NCBI GenBank assembly: GCA_035690885.1
Contig: DASSKC010000109.1
Location: 1-46,300 of the forward strand
Direction: 5' to 3'
DNA from: Oleiagrimonas sp035690885
GTDB taxonomy: Bacteria; Pseudomonadota; Gammaproteobacteria; Xanthomonadales; Rhodanobacteraceae
Length of the DNA stretch: 46,300 nt
Shown here: positions 8,194-16,795 of the stretch, in pieces
Layout of the letters: each line of letters opens with the position of its first letter
How positions within the stretch are numbered: the first letter of the stretch is position 1
The notes under the pieces: generated by a model
The model's input: the letters and a program-made list of their open reading frames with translations, nothing else
Told to the model about the DNA's origin: nothing
Databases searched by the model: none
Translations under genes and position numbers: made by a program

Positions 8194-9690
8194 ATGGCAT
8201 TGAGCAAACAAGAAGTCTTCGCCCGCGCCGAACGCGGCGAGCTGCACGCGCCGCAATTGATTGCCGGTTTCAAAGGCAAGGATGACGGTCTGGACAATCG
8301 CACGGCCATCGACAACAGCGTGATCGGTTCGCTGGGAGCCGGTGGCGCGGCCGAGGTCGATGCGGCGGTCAAGGCGGCGCGCGCGTGTTTCGAAGCGGGA
8401 GCCTGGCGCAACAAGAGTCCGGCCGAACGCAAGGCCGTGATGCTGAAGTGGTGTGACTTGCTGGATGAACACGCCGGCGAGATCGCCGCGCTCGATTGCG
8501 TCGACGGCGCCAAGCCGATCGACGAGTGCGAGAATACCGACACGCCGGACACCATCGACTGCCTGCGCTGGTATGCCGAGGCCGCCGACAAGTGCTTCGG
8601 CAAGGTCGCGCCCACTGGCCGCGATGCCACGGCACTGGTGGTCAAGGAGCCGATCGGCGTGGTCGGCGCGGTGTTGCCGTGGAATTTTCCGGCGCAGATG
8701 TACGCGTGGAAGGTCGGGCCGGCGTTGGCGACCGGCAACAGCGTGATCGTCAAATCGGCCGAGTTGACGCCGTTGTCGGCGTTGCTGATGACGCGACTGG
8801 CGCATCAAGCCGGTGTGCCGGAAGCGGCGTTGCAGGTCGTCAATGGCCTCGGCGAACACGCCGGCGAGGCGCTGGGTCGGCACATGGATATCGACATGGT
8901 GTCGTTCACCGGCTCGACCGAAGTCGGCCGGCGTTTTCTGTCCTACGCGGCCGAAAGCAACCTCAAGCAGATCGTTCTCGAGTGCGGCGGCAAGAATCCG
9001 CAGGTGGTGTTTGCCGATGCCGACATCGACGCCGCGGTGGAGGATATTCTCTCGGCCGCATTCTGGAACATGAGCGAAAACTGCAGTTGCGGCTCGCGCC
9101 TGATTGTCGCGCGCGAAGTGCATGATGCCTTGATCGACAAACTGGTCGCCGGCCTCGCCGACTGGAAACTGGGCGACCCGCGCGAGCCCGGCGTGCGCCT
9201 GGGGCCGATGGTCGAGGGTCCGCACCTGGACAAGGTCAAGAGTTTCATCGACCAGGCCGAAGTCGACGGCGCGCGCTGCGTGACCGGCGGCAAGATTCGC
9301 AGCGATTTCCTGAGCGGCTGGTACGTCGAGCCGAGCGTGTACGTGGACGTCAAGCCGGACACACGTCTGTTTCGCGAAGAAGTCTTCGGCCCGCTGCTGG
9401 CCGTGACCGCATTCGATGACGAGGCCGAAGCCGTGCGTCTGGCCAACGACACCACTTACGGATTGGCGGCCTCGGTGTACACGCAAAACGTGCATCGCGC
9501 GCAGCGTGTGGCCAGCGCCATACGGGCCGGCACCGTATCCGTGAACGGCTTTTCCGAAGGTGACATGAGCACGCCGTTCGGCGGCTACAAACTGTCCGGC
9601 TTCGGCGGCCGCGACAACGGCATGGAAGCGCTGGACCAGTATCAGGAAACCAAGACCATCTGGTACGTGAATCGCGGACTGGACGACTGA
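8194..9690 (+). CDS. Aldehyde dehydrogenase, probable 2-oxoglutarate semialdehyde dehydrogenase
   Basis: A 498-aa NAD(P)-dependent aldehyde dehydrogenase. The general base Glu263 is in LECGGKNP and the nucleophile Cys297 in ENCSCGSR; the substrate-channel motif VLPWNFPAQ is present. By sequence it resembles the PuuC/gamma-aminobutyraldehyde branch. By place it should oxidise 2-oxoglutarate semialdehyde to 2-oxoglutarate, the last step of hydroxyproline breakdown (inference). ATG 8194 is chosen because CGAGG lies 8 nt upstream. The frame also opens at a TTG overlapping the lhpC stop, which is less likely. It is co-transcribed with lhpC. Confidence 0.85.
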   Translation: MALSKQEVFARAERGELHAPQLIAGFKGKDDGLDNRTAIDNSVIGSLGAGGAAEVDAAVKAARACFEAGAWRNKSPAERKAVMLKWCDLLDEHAGEIAALDCVDGAKPIDECENTDTPDTIDCLRWYAEAADKCFGKVAPTGRDATALVVKEPIGVVGAVLPWNFPAQMYAWKVGPALATGNSVIVKSAELTPLSALLMTRLAHQAGVPEAALQVVNGLGEHAGEALGRHMDIDMVSFTGSTEVGRRFLSYAAESNLKQIVLECGGKNPQVVFADADIDAAVEDILSAAFWNMSENCSCGSRLIVAREVHDALIDKLVAGLADWKLGDPREPGVRLGPMVEGPHLDKVKSFIDQAEVDGARCVTGGKIRSDFLSGWYVEPSVYVDVKPDTRLFREEVFGPLLAVTAFDDEAEAVRLANDTTYGLAASVYTQNVHRAQRVASAIRAGTVSVNGFSEGDMSTPFGGYKLSGFGGRDNGMEALDQYQETKTIWYVNRGLDD

Positions 9691-9738
9691 ACCAACCGCC
9701 GCGCGAGTTACCACCCGCTTCAATGCCAAGGGGCTGTC

Positions 9739-11508
9739 ATGAACAAATTGTGGACCACTCTGGGCTGCACGGCGTTGCTAGCCGTCGTCAGCGCACCGGC
9801 ACTTGCCGCCACCGACCATGCCGATACCGGCAGCCGTGCCGACGCCACGTTCAAGGCCTTGTACACGCGCGAGTGGAATTGGCGCCAGGCCCAGTTCGAC
9901 CGCGATGCCGGCGAGCACGGCCCGGATCATTTGCCGCGCATCAGCCCGGCCGTGCAGGTCAGGCGCGAACACTACTGGGCCAACGTGCTCGACAAGCTCA
10001 AGGCCATTCCGGTCGACAAGCTGAGTGCGGCCAACCAGACCAACTACAAGGTCTACATCTACCAGATCCGCTCGTTGCTGAGCGACCAGAAGTTTCAGGT
10101 CTGGCAGATGCCATTCAATGGCGATACCGGGTTCTGGACCACGCTGGGTGCCAGTGCGCGGCGTCATTTCGATGACGCCGGCGACTACCGCAATTACCTC
10201 GACCGCCTGCGCGACGTGCCGCGTTACTTCAAGCAGGAAATGGCCAACATGCGCCTTGGCCTGGATCGCGGCTTCAGCCAGCCGGCGGTGGTGGTCAACG
10301 GCATCAAGGGCTCGATCGCCAGCGTGATCGATGCCAAGGGCAAGGCCAACCTGTTCTACACGCCGTTCAAGGACATGCCCGAAGGCATGTCGGATGCACA
10401 GAAAAACAAGCTGCGGACGCAGGCACTGGAGGTCATCAAGACCGACATCATGCCGTCGTACAAAAAGCTGCTCGGCTTCATGAACGACGTCTACCTGCCG
10501 AATGCGCGCGACAGCATAGCCGCCTACGACCAGCCCGACGGCAAGGCGTTCTACGCATCGCGCATCTACAAGTTCACCACGCTCGACCTGACGCCAAAAC
10601 AGATCCACCAGATCGGCCTCAAGGCCATGGCCGGCATTCACGAGGAAATGCTGGCGACGATCGAGAAGTCCGGTTTCAAGGGCGACTTCCAGCAGTTCCT
10701 GCATTTCCTGCGTACCGATCCGCGCTTCTACGCCAAGTCGCCGGAAGAGTTGCTCAAGGATGCCGCCTGGATCGCCAAGGAGATCGACGGCAAGATCGGC
10801 AACTACATCGGGCGCATGCCGCGCGCGCGTTATGCCATCAAGCCGGTGCCGGCGAGCCTGGCGCCGTTCTACACCGGCGGTCGCGGCGGCCCGGGCGTGT
10901 ACTTCGTCAATACCTACAACCTGCCGGTGCGCAAGTTGTATTCGTTGCCGGCGCTGACCTTGCACGAAGCCGAGCCGGGGCACGCCACGCAGATGCCGCT
11001 GGCGGCCGAACTGAAGGGCCTGCCGGACTTCCGTCGTTACTACTACATCTCGGCGTATGGCGAAGGATGGGCGCTGTATTGCGAATATCTGGGCGTGGAA
11101 ATGGGCATCTACCACACGCCGTACCAGTACTTCGGTTACCTGAGCTATCAGGCTTGGCGCGCGGCGCGGCTGGTAGTCGACACCGGCATTCACGCCATGG
11201 GCTGGAGCCGCGACAAGGCGGTCCGGTACATGCGCAACAACACCGCGCTGGCCGAGCACGAAATCCAGACCGAGGTGACGCGTTACATCGCCTGGCCGGG
11301 TCAGGCGCTGGCCTATTACCTGGGCGAGCGCGACATTCGTCAGCAGCGTGAGCGCGCCGAGAAGGCACTGGGCGACAAGTTCGATCTGCGCGCCTTCCAT
11401 GACGCGGTGTTGTCCACCGGCTCGGTGCCGTTGCCGGTGTTGAACGAGCGCATCACCCGCTTCATCGACAGCGGCGGTCAGTCGCCGTACGCGAACGACC
11501 AGGACTGA
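9739..11508 (+). CDS. Exported DUF885 family protein, putative metallopeptidase
   Basis: A 589-aa protein with a clear signal peptide (MNKLWTTLGCTALLAVVSAP ... ALA). It belongs to the DUF885 family, recognised by HEAEPGH in LHEAEPGHATQ and by EGWALYCEYLG further on. HExxxGH plus a downstream Glu resembles a zinc peptidase site, but the activity of the family is little characterised. It lies 48 bp after the aldehyde dehydrogenase and before an amino-acid permease in the same direction, so it is probably part of the hydroxyproline operon. A role in cutting Pro/Hyp-containing peptides in the periplasm is a reasonable inference. A REP pair follows 17 bp after the stop. Confidence 0.85.
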   Translation: MNKLWTTLGCTALLAVVSAPALAATDHADTGSRADATFKALYTREWNWRQAQFDRDAGEHGPDHLPRISPAVQVRREHYWANVLDKLKAIPVDKLSAANQTNYKVYIYQIRSLLSDQKFQVWQMPFNGDTGFWTTLGASARRHFDDAGDYRNYLDRLRDVPRYFKQEMANMRLGLDRGFSQPAVVVNGIKGSIASVIDAKGKANLFYTPFKDMPEGMSDAQKNKLRTQALEVIKTDIMPSYKKLLGFMNDVYLPNARDSIAAYDQPDGKAFYASRIYKFTTLDLTPKQIHQIGLKAMAGIHEEMLATIEKSGFKGDFQQFLHFLRTDPRFYAKSPEELLKDAAWIAKEIDGKIGNYIGRMPRARYAIKPVPASLAPFYTGGRGGPGVYFVNTYNLPVRKLYSLPALTLHEAEPGHATQMPLAAELKGLPDFRRYYYISAYGEGWALYCEYLGVEMGIYHTPYQYFGYLSYQAWRAARLVVDTGIHAMGWSRDKAVRYMRNNTALAEHEIQTEVTRYIAWPGQALAYYLGERDIRQQRERAEKALGDKFDLRAFHDAVLSTGSVPLPVLNERITRFIDSGGQSPYANDQD

Positions 11509-11524
11509 AGCGTCGAGTTCACCT

Positions 11525-11609
11525 GTAGGAGCGGTGGAAGCCGCGACAGGTCGTGCCGATACGGTTCATGCCTTGCGGCGTAACCGATCGCGGCTTCCGC
11601 CGCTCCTAC
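11525..11609. repeat. Paired GTAG-REP element (family A, inverted orientation)
   Basis: The left arm GTAGGAGCGGTGGAAGCCGC and the right arm ending CGCCGCTCCTAC enclose a spacer reading CATGCCTTGCGGC. That spacer is the reverse complement of the spacer signature in the copies at 2572 and 7037, so this whole unit is inserted the other way round. It lies between the DUF885 gene and the permease gene. Confidence 0.9.
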
Positions 11610-11638
11610 AAAAAAATATCAGGCCGCGGAGTGAGTAC

Positions 11639-13207
11639 ATGGCAACACAAGGCAAGTTCCACAAAAACCTCGGCCTGACCGATCTGACTTTCATCGGGCT
11701 GGGTGCGATCTTCGGCTCGGGCTGGCTGTTCTCGGCCAGTCACGTGTCGGCGCAGGCAGGACCGGCCGGCATCCTGTCATGGGTGATCGGCGGCGGCGCA
11801 GTGCTGCTGCTGGGACTGGTCTACTGCGAGCTGGGGGCGGCATTGCCGCGCGCTGGTGGTCCGGTGTTGTATCCGGCGTACTCGCACGGATCGCTGGTCG
11901 GTTACCTGATGGGACTGATGACGCTGATCGCGTTCTCCAGTCTGATCGCCATCGAAACCGTCGCCTGCCGCCAGTACGCGGCCGCCTGGTGGCCGCAACT
12001 GAACACGCCCGGCACGCAGGATCCGTCGACGCTCGGCTGGATCGTGCAATTCGCGTTTCTCGCGTTTTTCTTCGGGCTCAACTATTACAGCGTGAAAACC
12101 TTCGCGCGCGCCAACAACATCATCAGCATCTTCAAGTTCGTGGTGCCGATGCTGGTGATCATCGTGTTGTTGACGTTCTTCAATCCGGACAACATGACCA
12201 GCCACGGTTTTGCGCCGTCGGGGTTTGCCGGTGTCGAGGCCGCGGTGTCCGCCGGTGGCATCATTTTCGCCTACCTCGGGCTGACGCCGATCATTTCCGT
12301 GGCCAGCGAGGTGCGCAATCCGCAGCGCACGATTCCGATCGCATTGATTTTGTCGGTGGTATTGTCGACCGTTATCTACCTGCTGTTGCAGATCGCTTTC
12401 CTTGGCAGCGTTCCGGCGGACATGCTGGCCGGCGGCTGGGCCGGTGTCGGCGAAAGTTTTTCGCTGCCGTTCCATGATATCGCCATCATCCTCGGTATCG
12501 GCTGGTTGGCGTTTCTGGTCGTGTGCGATGCGGTGATCTCGCCCAGCGGAACCGGCAACATCTACATGAACGCGACGCCGCGCGTGGTCTACGGCTGGGC
12601 GCGCAGCGGCACCTTCTTCAAGGTGTTCACGAAGATCGACAAGAAGTCCGGCATCCCGCGTCCGGCATTGTGGCTGACCTTTGCGCTGGCCGTTTTCTGG
12701 ACGATGCCGTTTCCGTCGTGGGCGGCGTTGATCAAGGTGGTATCGGCGGCGCTGGTGCTCAGTTACGCAGTCGCGCCGGTGACGGCGGCGGCATTGCGGC
12801 GCAATGCGCCCGGCTTGCCGCGACCGTTCCGTGTGCGCGGATTCGGCGTGATCGGCCCGGTCTCGTTCGTGGTCGCCGCGTTGATCGTGTATTGGTCGGG
12901 CTGGGATACGGTGTCCTGGTTGCTGGGCTCGCAGATCGTTCTGTATTTCATCTATATCGCGTGTGTCGGCATGTCGCCGGCGCGGCGCACGGGTCTGGTC
13001 AACGACGTGAACTCGTCACTGTGGCTGATCGCGTTTTATGCCATGGCCATGATCGCGTCCTGGATGGGCACGTTTGGCGGCATCGGCGTCGTCGGACACC
13101 CATGGGATTCCGCGCTGGTCACCGTGATTGCGCTGATTTCCTATTACTGGGGCGCATGGACCGGTGTGCCGCCGGCGCGCGTCGATCTGGGTAGCGACGA
13201 AGACTGA
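11639..13207 (+). CDS. APC-superfamily amino-acid permease
   Basis: A 522-aa integral inner-membrane transporter with about 12 hydrophobic helices. The first helix region carries the APC substrate-binding glycine motif (GLGAIFGSGWLFS). The conserved APC stretch IFAYLGLTPIISVASEVRNP is around residues 200-225. ATG 11639 has GGAG 7 nt upstream; the upstream frame runs through the REP element and is not protein-like. Being the last gene of the hydroxyproline operon, proline, hydroxyproline or short-chain amino acids are likely substrates. This would replace the ABC importer found in some other hydroxyproline clusters (inference). Confidence 0.87.
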   Translation: MATQGKFHKNLGLTDLTFIGLGAIFGSGWLFSASHVSAQAGPAGILSWVIGGGAVLLLGLVYCELGAALPRAGGPVLYPAYSHGSLVGYLMGLMTLIAFSSLIAIETVACRQYAAAWWPQLNTPGTQDPSTLGWIVQFAFLAFFFGLNYYSVKTFARANNIISIFKFVVPMLVIIVLLTFFNPDNMTSHGFAPSGFAGVEAAVSAGGIIFAYLGLTPIISVASEVRNPQRTIPIALILSVVLSTVIYLLLQIAFLGSVPADMLAGGWAGVGESFSLPFHDIAIILGIGWLAFLVVCDAVISPSGTGNIYMNATPRVVYGWARSGTFFKVFTKIDKKSGIPRPALWLTFALAVFWTMPFPSWAALIKVVSAALVLSYAVAPVTAAALRRNAPGLPRPFRVRGFGVIGPVSFVVAALIVYWSGWDTVSWLLGSQIVLYFIYIACVGMSPARRTGLVNDVNSSLWLIAFYAMAMIASWMGTFGGIGVVGHPWDSALVTVIALISYYWGAWTGVPPARVDLGSDED

Positions 13208-13255
13208 CAGCACGGTTCGCGAGCCCGTGTGAAAGCCCGCAGAACACTGCATTCC

Positions 13256-13328
13256 GCAGGTCGGGCACTGCCCGACAACCAACCCACATGCGCTCATGAC
13301 GTTTGTTGACGGGCAATGCCCGTCCTAC
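13256..13328. repeat. Paired REP element (family C, GTAGGACGGGCATTGCCCGTC type)
   Basis: The right arm, read on the minus strand, starts GTAGGACGGGCATTGCCCG. The left arm is GCAGGTCGGGCACTGCCCGAC, with GCAG in place of GTAG. The pair is inverted, like family A, but has a different stem sequence, and it lies downstream of the permease stop. Confidence 0.75.
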
Positions 13329-13391
13329 GTGGAAACTGCATCCTCATGTTGTTTTGTTTGGATGGCCATATGTTTGGCCGTCCATTCACAT

Positions 13392-13421
13392 TGTGCGGTT
13401 TTCCGCATGCGTGCGTTGCAA
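13392..13421 (+). promoter_or_regulatory. Candidate PAS-AraC operator, site 4 (second TonB receptor)
   Basis: TGTGCGGTTTTCCGCATGC at 13392-13410 contains a perfect dyad TGCGG-TTTT-CCGCA. TCCGCAT-N9-GCAA spans 13402-13421, with the same spacing as the other three copies. It lies about 340 bp before the receptor start. Confidence 0.55.
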
Positions 13422-13763
13422 ATACAACAAGACGCTTTCAGCTGGCAATGACAGGATGAAATACAAGGTGGGTCCCCGGGAGATGTTTGCCCGTTGGCTC
13501 GCGAATATCGGGTTTGCGCCGCTGGGGCGGTTGCTTGCCACAGACATTTACACCCAGGGAACGAGCTTGTCGATGCGCACAGGTCTGTGTCGTGTCACGG
13601 GTTGATGTGTCTTTCGGGGCCGGTTTCGTGATTAACGCATATGCGGGTTTCGCGGGCGCACTGAAAGGCACGGCAGGGATCGGCATGGTTTCGAATTGAC
13701 CCAGGTCCCGGGTGGTGCCATGCGTTGGCGGCATCGCGGACGACTCCAACGTGAGGGATGCTT

Positions 13764-16724
13764 GTGAAGCTAAAGACCAATACTTTGTCCTCGGCGGTGC
13801 GCATGGCTCTGGCCGTGGGCGTGGTGGTGGCGACGGGTGCGATGGTGCCGGCGTTTGCCCAGAACACGGGTGCGCAGTCCGCATCCGGTGAAACCGATCA
13901 GCCGACCCAGCTGCAGAGCGTCGTGGTAACCGGCTCGCACATTCGCCGCGTCGACATGGAGACGGCCAGCCCGGTGGTTACCGTGGATCAGGCGACGATC
14001 GAAGCGACCGGCGCGTTGACGCTTGGCGAGTTGGTTCAGGATTTGCCGGCCATGACCGGCGGTGTGACCAATCCGCAGGTCAACAACGGCGGCGGTACCG
14101 GTGCGTCGTCGGTGAACCTGCGTGGACTGGGCCCCAGTCGCACGCTGATCCTGGTCGACGGGCATCGGGTGCTCAGCGGCGACATCAACGTGATTCCCGC
14201 GGCCATGATCGCGCGCATCGACGTGCTGACCGATGGTGCGTCGGCCGTGTACGGCTCCGATGCCATTGGTGGCGTGGTCAACTTCATCACCAAGAAAAAT
14301 TTCCAGGGCGTGGAATTCAGCGCCAACTACGGGCAGTCTTCGCATGCCGACGGTCGCAGTCGTGGCTACACGGTCACGTTCGGCAACAAGACCGAAAATG
14401 GCAGCATCATCGCCGGCGTCGGCTACAACAAGACCGATGGCGTGGAGTCCAGCAACCGCTGGTTCGCGGAAAACGCGGTGTCGCTTTACGGCGATGCCAA
14501 CACGCCGATCACCGGGTTTGTGGGCGGCTCGGGGTCGTCGCCCTACGGTGATATCCAGATACCGCCCAGTGGCCCGGTGCACGATGCGTTCGCCGGTTGC
14601 GCCTCGGGTGCCTTGGCACGCAATCCCGGCGCCAGCGGCATGGACCCGATCAACGATTACCACTGTTACCAGAACACCGGCCCCAACAGCGACAAGTACA
14701 ACTATGCTGCGGTCAACCTGATCATGACGCCGCAGGAACGCAGCAACGGATTCATCCTCGCCGAGTACAAGCTCTCGGACAACGTCAAGACTTACCTCAA
14801 CGCGTATTACACCAAGACCAGCTCCGCCTTCCAGATCGCGCCGGGCGTGTACGGCAGTCCGTATGGTGCCAGCATTTCGGCGCAGAATTATTACAACCCG
14901 TTCGGCATCGACTACAGCCCGACCGGCGGCATGTTCCTCGCGCGCCTGTCGGCGCTGGGCAATCGCGCGGCCGAGTACGGTCGTGACGACGTGCAGATCA
15001 GCACCGGGTTCAAGGGTGCGTTCTCGCTGTTCGACCAGCGCTGGCACTGGGAGGTGGGCATGGACTATGGCCACGCCAGCATGACCACCACCACGCTGAA
15101 TCTGGCCAACAACAACAAGCTCTACACCGGGCCGTCGTTCATGGGTTCCGACGGCGTGGTCCACTGCGGCACGCCGGGCAACATCATCAGCGGCTGCGAT
15201 GCGTCGTTCAATCCGTTCAACCTGCAGTCGCCCAATTCGGTGGCGGCACTGCAAAATGCTGCCGTACCGGCGATCAGCAACACCTACAGCCAGCAGAAAA
15301 TCCTGCGCGCCGATGCCAACGGCGGCCTGTTCAACCTGCCGGCCGGCACCGTGCAGCTGGCGGTCGGCATGAGCTACCGCAAGCAACATTCGCGGACCCG
15401 CGTCGATCCGTTGCTGAACATCGACCCGGCCACCGGCACCTGCACCCTGGGCAGCCAGTGCTCCTCGGGTTTGCAGGGCGGCTTCAACGTCAAGGAAATC
15501 TACGCCGAGGCGTTCATCCCGATTCTCCAGGGGCTGCCCGGTGCCGATGCGCTGAATCTGACCATCGGCGATCGCTATTCGCGCTTCAGCAGTTTCGGCA
15601 GCACCAACAACATGAAGTTTGCCGTCGAGTGGCGACCCATCCGCGAGTTGCTGCTGCGTGGCACCGTGGCCGAGGTGTTCCGTGCGCCGACCATCGGCGC
15701 CGTGTACGGTGCGCCGGCCAACGATGCACCGCGCATCGTGTCCGATCCGTGCGTCGGTTATACGGGCAACCCGGTCAACCCGGCGTGCGTGAACGTGCCC
15801 ACCGATGGCAGCTTCGTCAACACCAACGTGCAGAACCAGCAGCAGGTCAACACCATTACCGCCGGTTCGGCGTACGCGGGATTCCCGATCAAGCCGGAGT
15901 CGGGCAAGTCGTTCGACGTCGGTGCCGTGTACAGCCCGTCGTGGGCGCCGGGCTTGTCGGCCAGCGTAGACTTCTGGCATCTGTATCTGAACGACATCAT
16001 CACCACGGTCGGCCTGCAGAGCCTGTTGAACCTGTGCAGCGCCGGGCAGACGCAATACTGCCAGTACATCCATCGTTATCCGAGTGGTTTGCAGCAAGGT
16101 CAGATCGCGCCCAGCACGGTCGAGCCGACCGGCAACCTCGGCAGCGTGCGTGTTGGCGGCGTGGATGCCAGCGTGAGCTACAAGCTCAATACGCAAAACC
16201 TGGGCCACTTCAACTTCGTGTTGAATGCGACCTACCTCAGGTATTACGATCAGCAGACCGCGCCCAACCTGCCGGGCAATGTCACGTATCACAACGCCGG
16301 TCACGTGCTGACCTACGGCTCGGCGGCCGCGGGCGCTTGCGCGGGTGGCACCGAGTGCCTGTATCCGCGCGTTCGTGCCAACGGCCACGTGCGCTGGCAG
16401 ATGGGGCATTGGAGTGCATCCTGGCGGACCCGTTTCATCGGCGGTTTCCGCATGGGATCGCCGGCACCGTCGCAGGACGTGCATCCGGCCGGCAGTGCGC
16501 TCGACGGCGTGTACTTCGATTACGGCGCCACCGTGTATCACGACCTGACCGTGGGCTACGAGGTCGAGCCGCTCAACACGCGCATCGATCTGGGCGTCAA
16601 CAACGTGTTCGACAAGCAGCCTCCGTTCCTCTACTCCAACAACACCAACAACTCCAACACCGTGGCCGGCATGTTCGACCTGATGGGTCGCTATTACTGG
16701 ACGCGCGTGACGGTCAGTTTCTGA
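13764..16724 (+). CDS. TonB-dependent outer-membrane receptor
   Basis: A 986-aa receptor. A signal peptide (about residues 1-33, ending PAFA) is followed by the plug domain beginning LQSVVVTGSHIRR, with VNLRGLGPSRTLILVDGHR and DGASAVYGSDAIGGVVNFIT. A large 22-stranded barrel ends in the terminal YYWTRVTVSF. It imports a ligand across the outer membrane using TonB energy. GTG 13764 with GAGGG 6 nt upstream is preferred over ATG 13758, which has no room for a ribosome site. The C-terminus is close to that of the partial receptor at position 1. Its leader carries the motif shared with the hydroxyproline genes, so a proline/hydroxyproline-rich peptide is a plausible ligand (inference). The protein-modification genes on its other side are an alternative partner set. 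Confidence 0.92.
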   Translation: MKLKTNTLSSAVRMALAVGVVVATGAMVPAFAQNTGAQSASGETDQPTQLQSVVVTGSHIRRVDMETASPVVTVDQATIEATGALTLGELVQDLPAMTGGVTNPQVNNGGGTGASSVNLRGLGPSRTLILVDGHRVLSGDINVIPAAMIARIDVLTDGASAVYGSDAIGGVVNFITKKNFQGVEFSANYGQSSHADGRSRGYTVTFGNKTENGSIIAGVGYNKTDGVESSNRWFAENAVSLYGDANTPITGFVGGSGSSPYGDIQIPPSGPVHDAFAGCASGALARNPGASGMDPINDYHCYQNTGPNSDKYNYAAVNLIMTPQERSNGFILAEYKLSDNVKTYLNAYYTKTSSAFQIAPGVYGSPYGASISAQNYYNPFGIDYSPTGGMFLARLSALGNRAAEYGRDDVQISTGFKGAFSLFDQRWHWEVGMDYGHASMTTTTLNLANNNKLYTGPSFMGSDGVVHCGTPGNIISGCDASFNPFNLQSPNSVAALQNAAVPAISNTYSQQKILRADANGGLFNLPAGTVQLAVGMSYRKQHSRTRVDPLLNIDPATGTCTLGSQCSSGLQGGFNVKEIYAEAFIPILQGLPGADALNLTIGDRYSRFSSFGSTNNMKFAVEWRPIRELLLRGTVAEVFRAPTIGAVYGAPANDAPRIVSDPCVGYTGNPVNPACVNVPTDGSFVNTNVQNQQQVNTITAGSAYAGFPIKPESGKSFDVGAVYSPSWAPGLSASVDFWHLYLNDIITTVGLQSLLNLCSAGQTQYCQYIHRYPSGLQQGQIAPSTVEPTGNLGSVRVGGVDASVSYKLNTQNLGHFNFVLNATYLRYYDQQTAPNLPGNVTYHNAGHVLTYGSAAAGACAGGTECLYPRVRANGHVRWQMGHWSASWRTRFIGGFRMGSPAPSQDVHPAGSALDGVYFDYGATVYHDLTVGYEVEPLNTRIDLGVNNVFDKQPPFLYSNNTNNSNTVAGMFDLMGRYYWTRVTVSF

Positions 16725-16749
16725 CCGGCAACCACCGATCTCCCCTCTT

Positions 16750-16779
16750 GAGCCGTGTCTCCGGACACGGCTCTTTTTT
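16750..16779 (+). terminator. Rho-independent terminator after the TonB receptor
   Basis: A 10-bp stem (GAGCCGTGTC / GACACGGCTC) with a TCCG loop is followed by six T residues. It ends only 16 bp before the start codon of the TPR-sulfotransferase gene. Confidence 0.9.
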
Positions 16780-16795
16780 GCTTTATCCTGTCGCG

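Larger units (their letters stand above)
13208..13763 (+). other. 556-bp gene-free region upstream of the second TonB receptor
   Basis: It holds a divergent GTAG-REP pair (13256-13328), a copy of the shared regulatory motif (13392-13421) and a 10-bp palindrome CGCATATGCG near 13635. Open frames here (for example 13303-13605) show no family likeness and cross the REP, so I do not call a gene. If the motif marks the promoter, the receptor mRNA has an untranslated leader of about 300 nt, long enough to hold regulatory structure. Confidence 0.6.

Noticed and set aside
13303..13605. Possible 100-residue protein upstream of the TonB receptor
   Set aside because: It starts inside a REP arm, has no ribosome site or family likeness, and overlaps the shared regulatory motif.
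13770..16541. A 923-codon open frame on the minus strand across the TonB receptor gene
   Set aside because: It lies fully antisense to a well-supported receptor; its translation is rich in Arg/His/Ala/Val without domain likeness, as expected from third-position GC bias.
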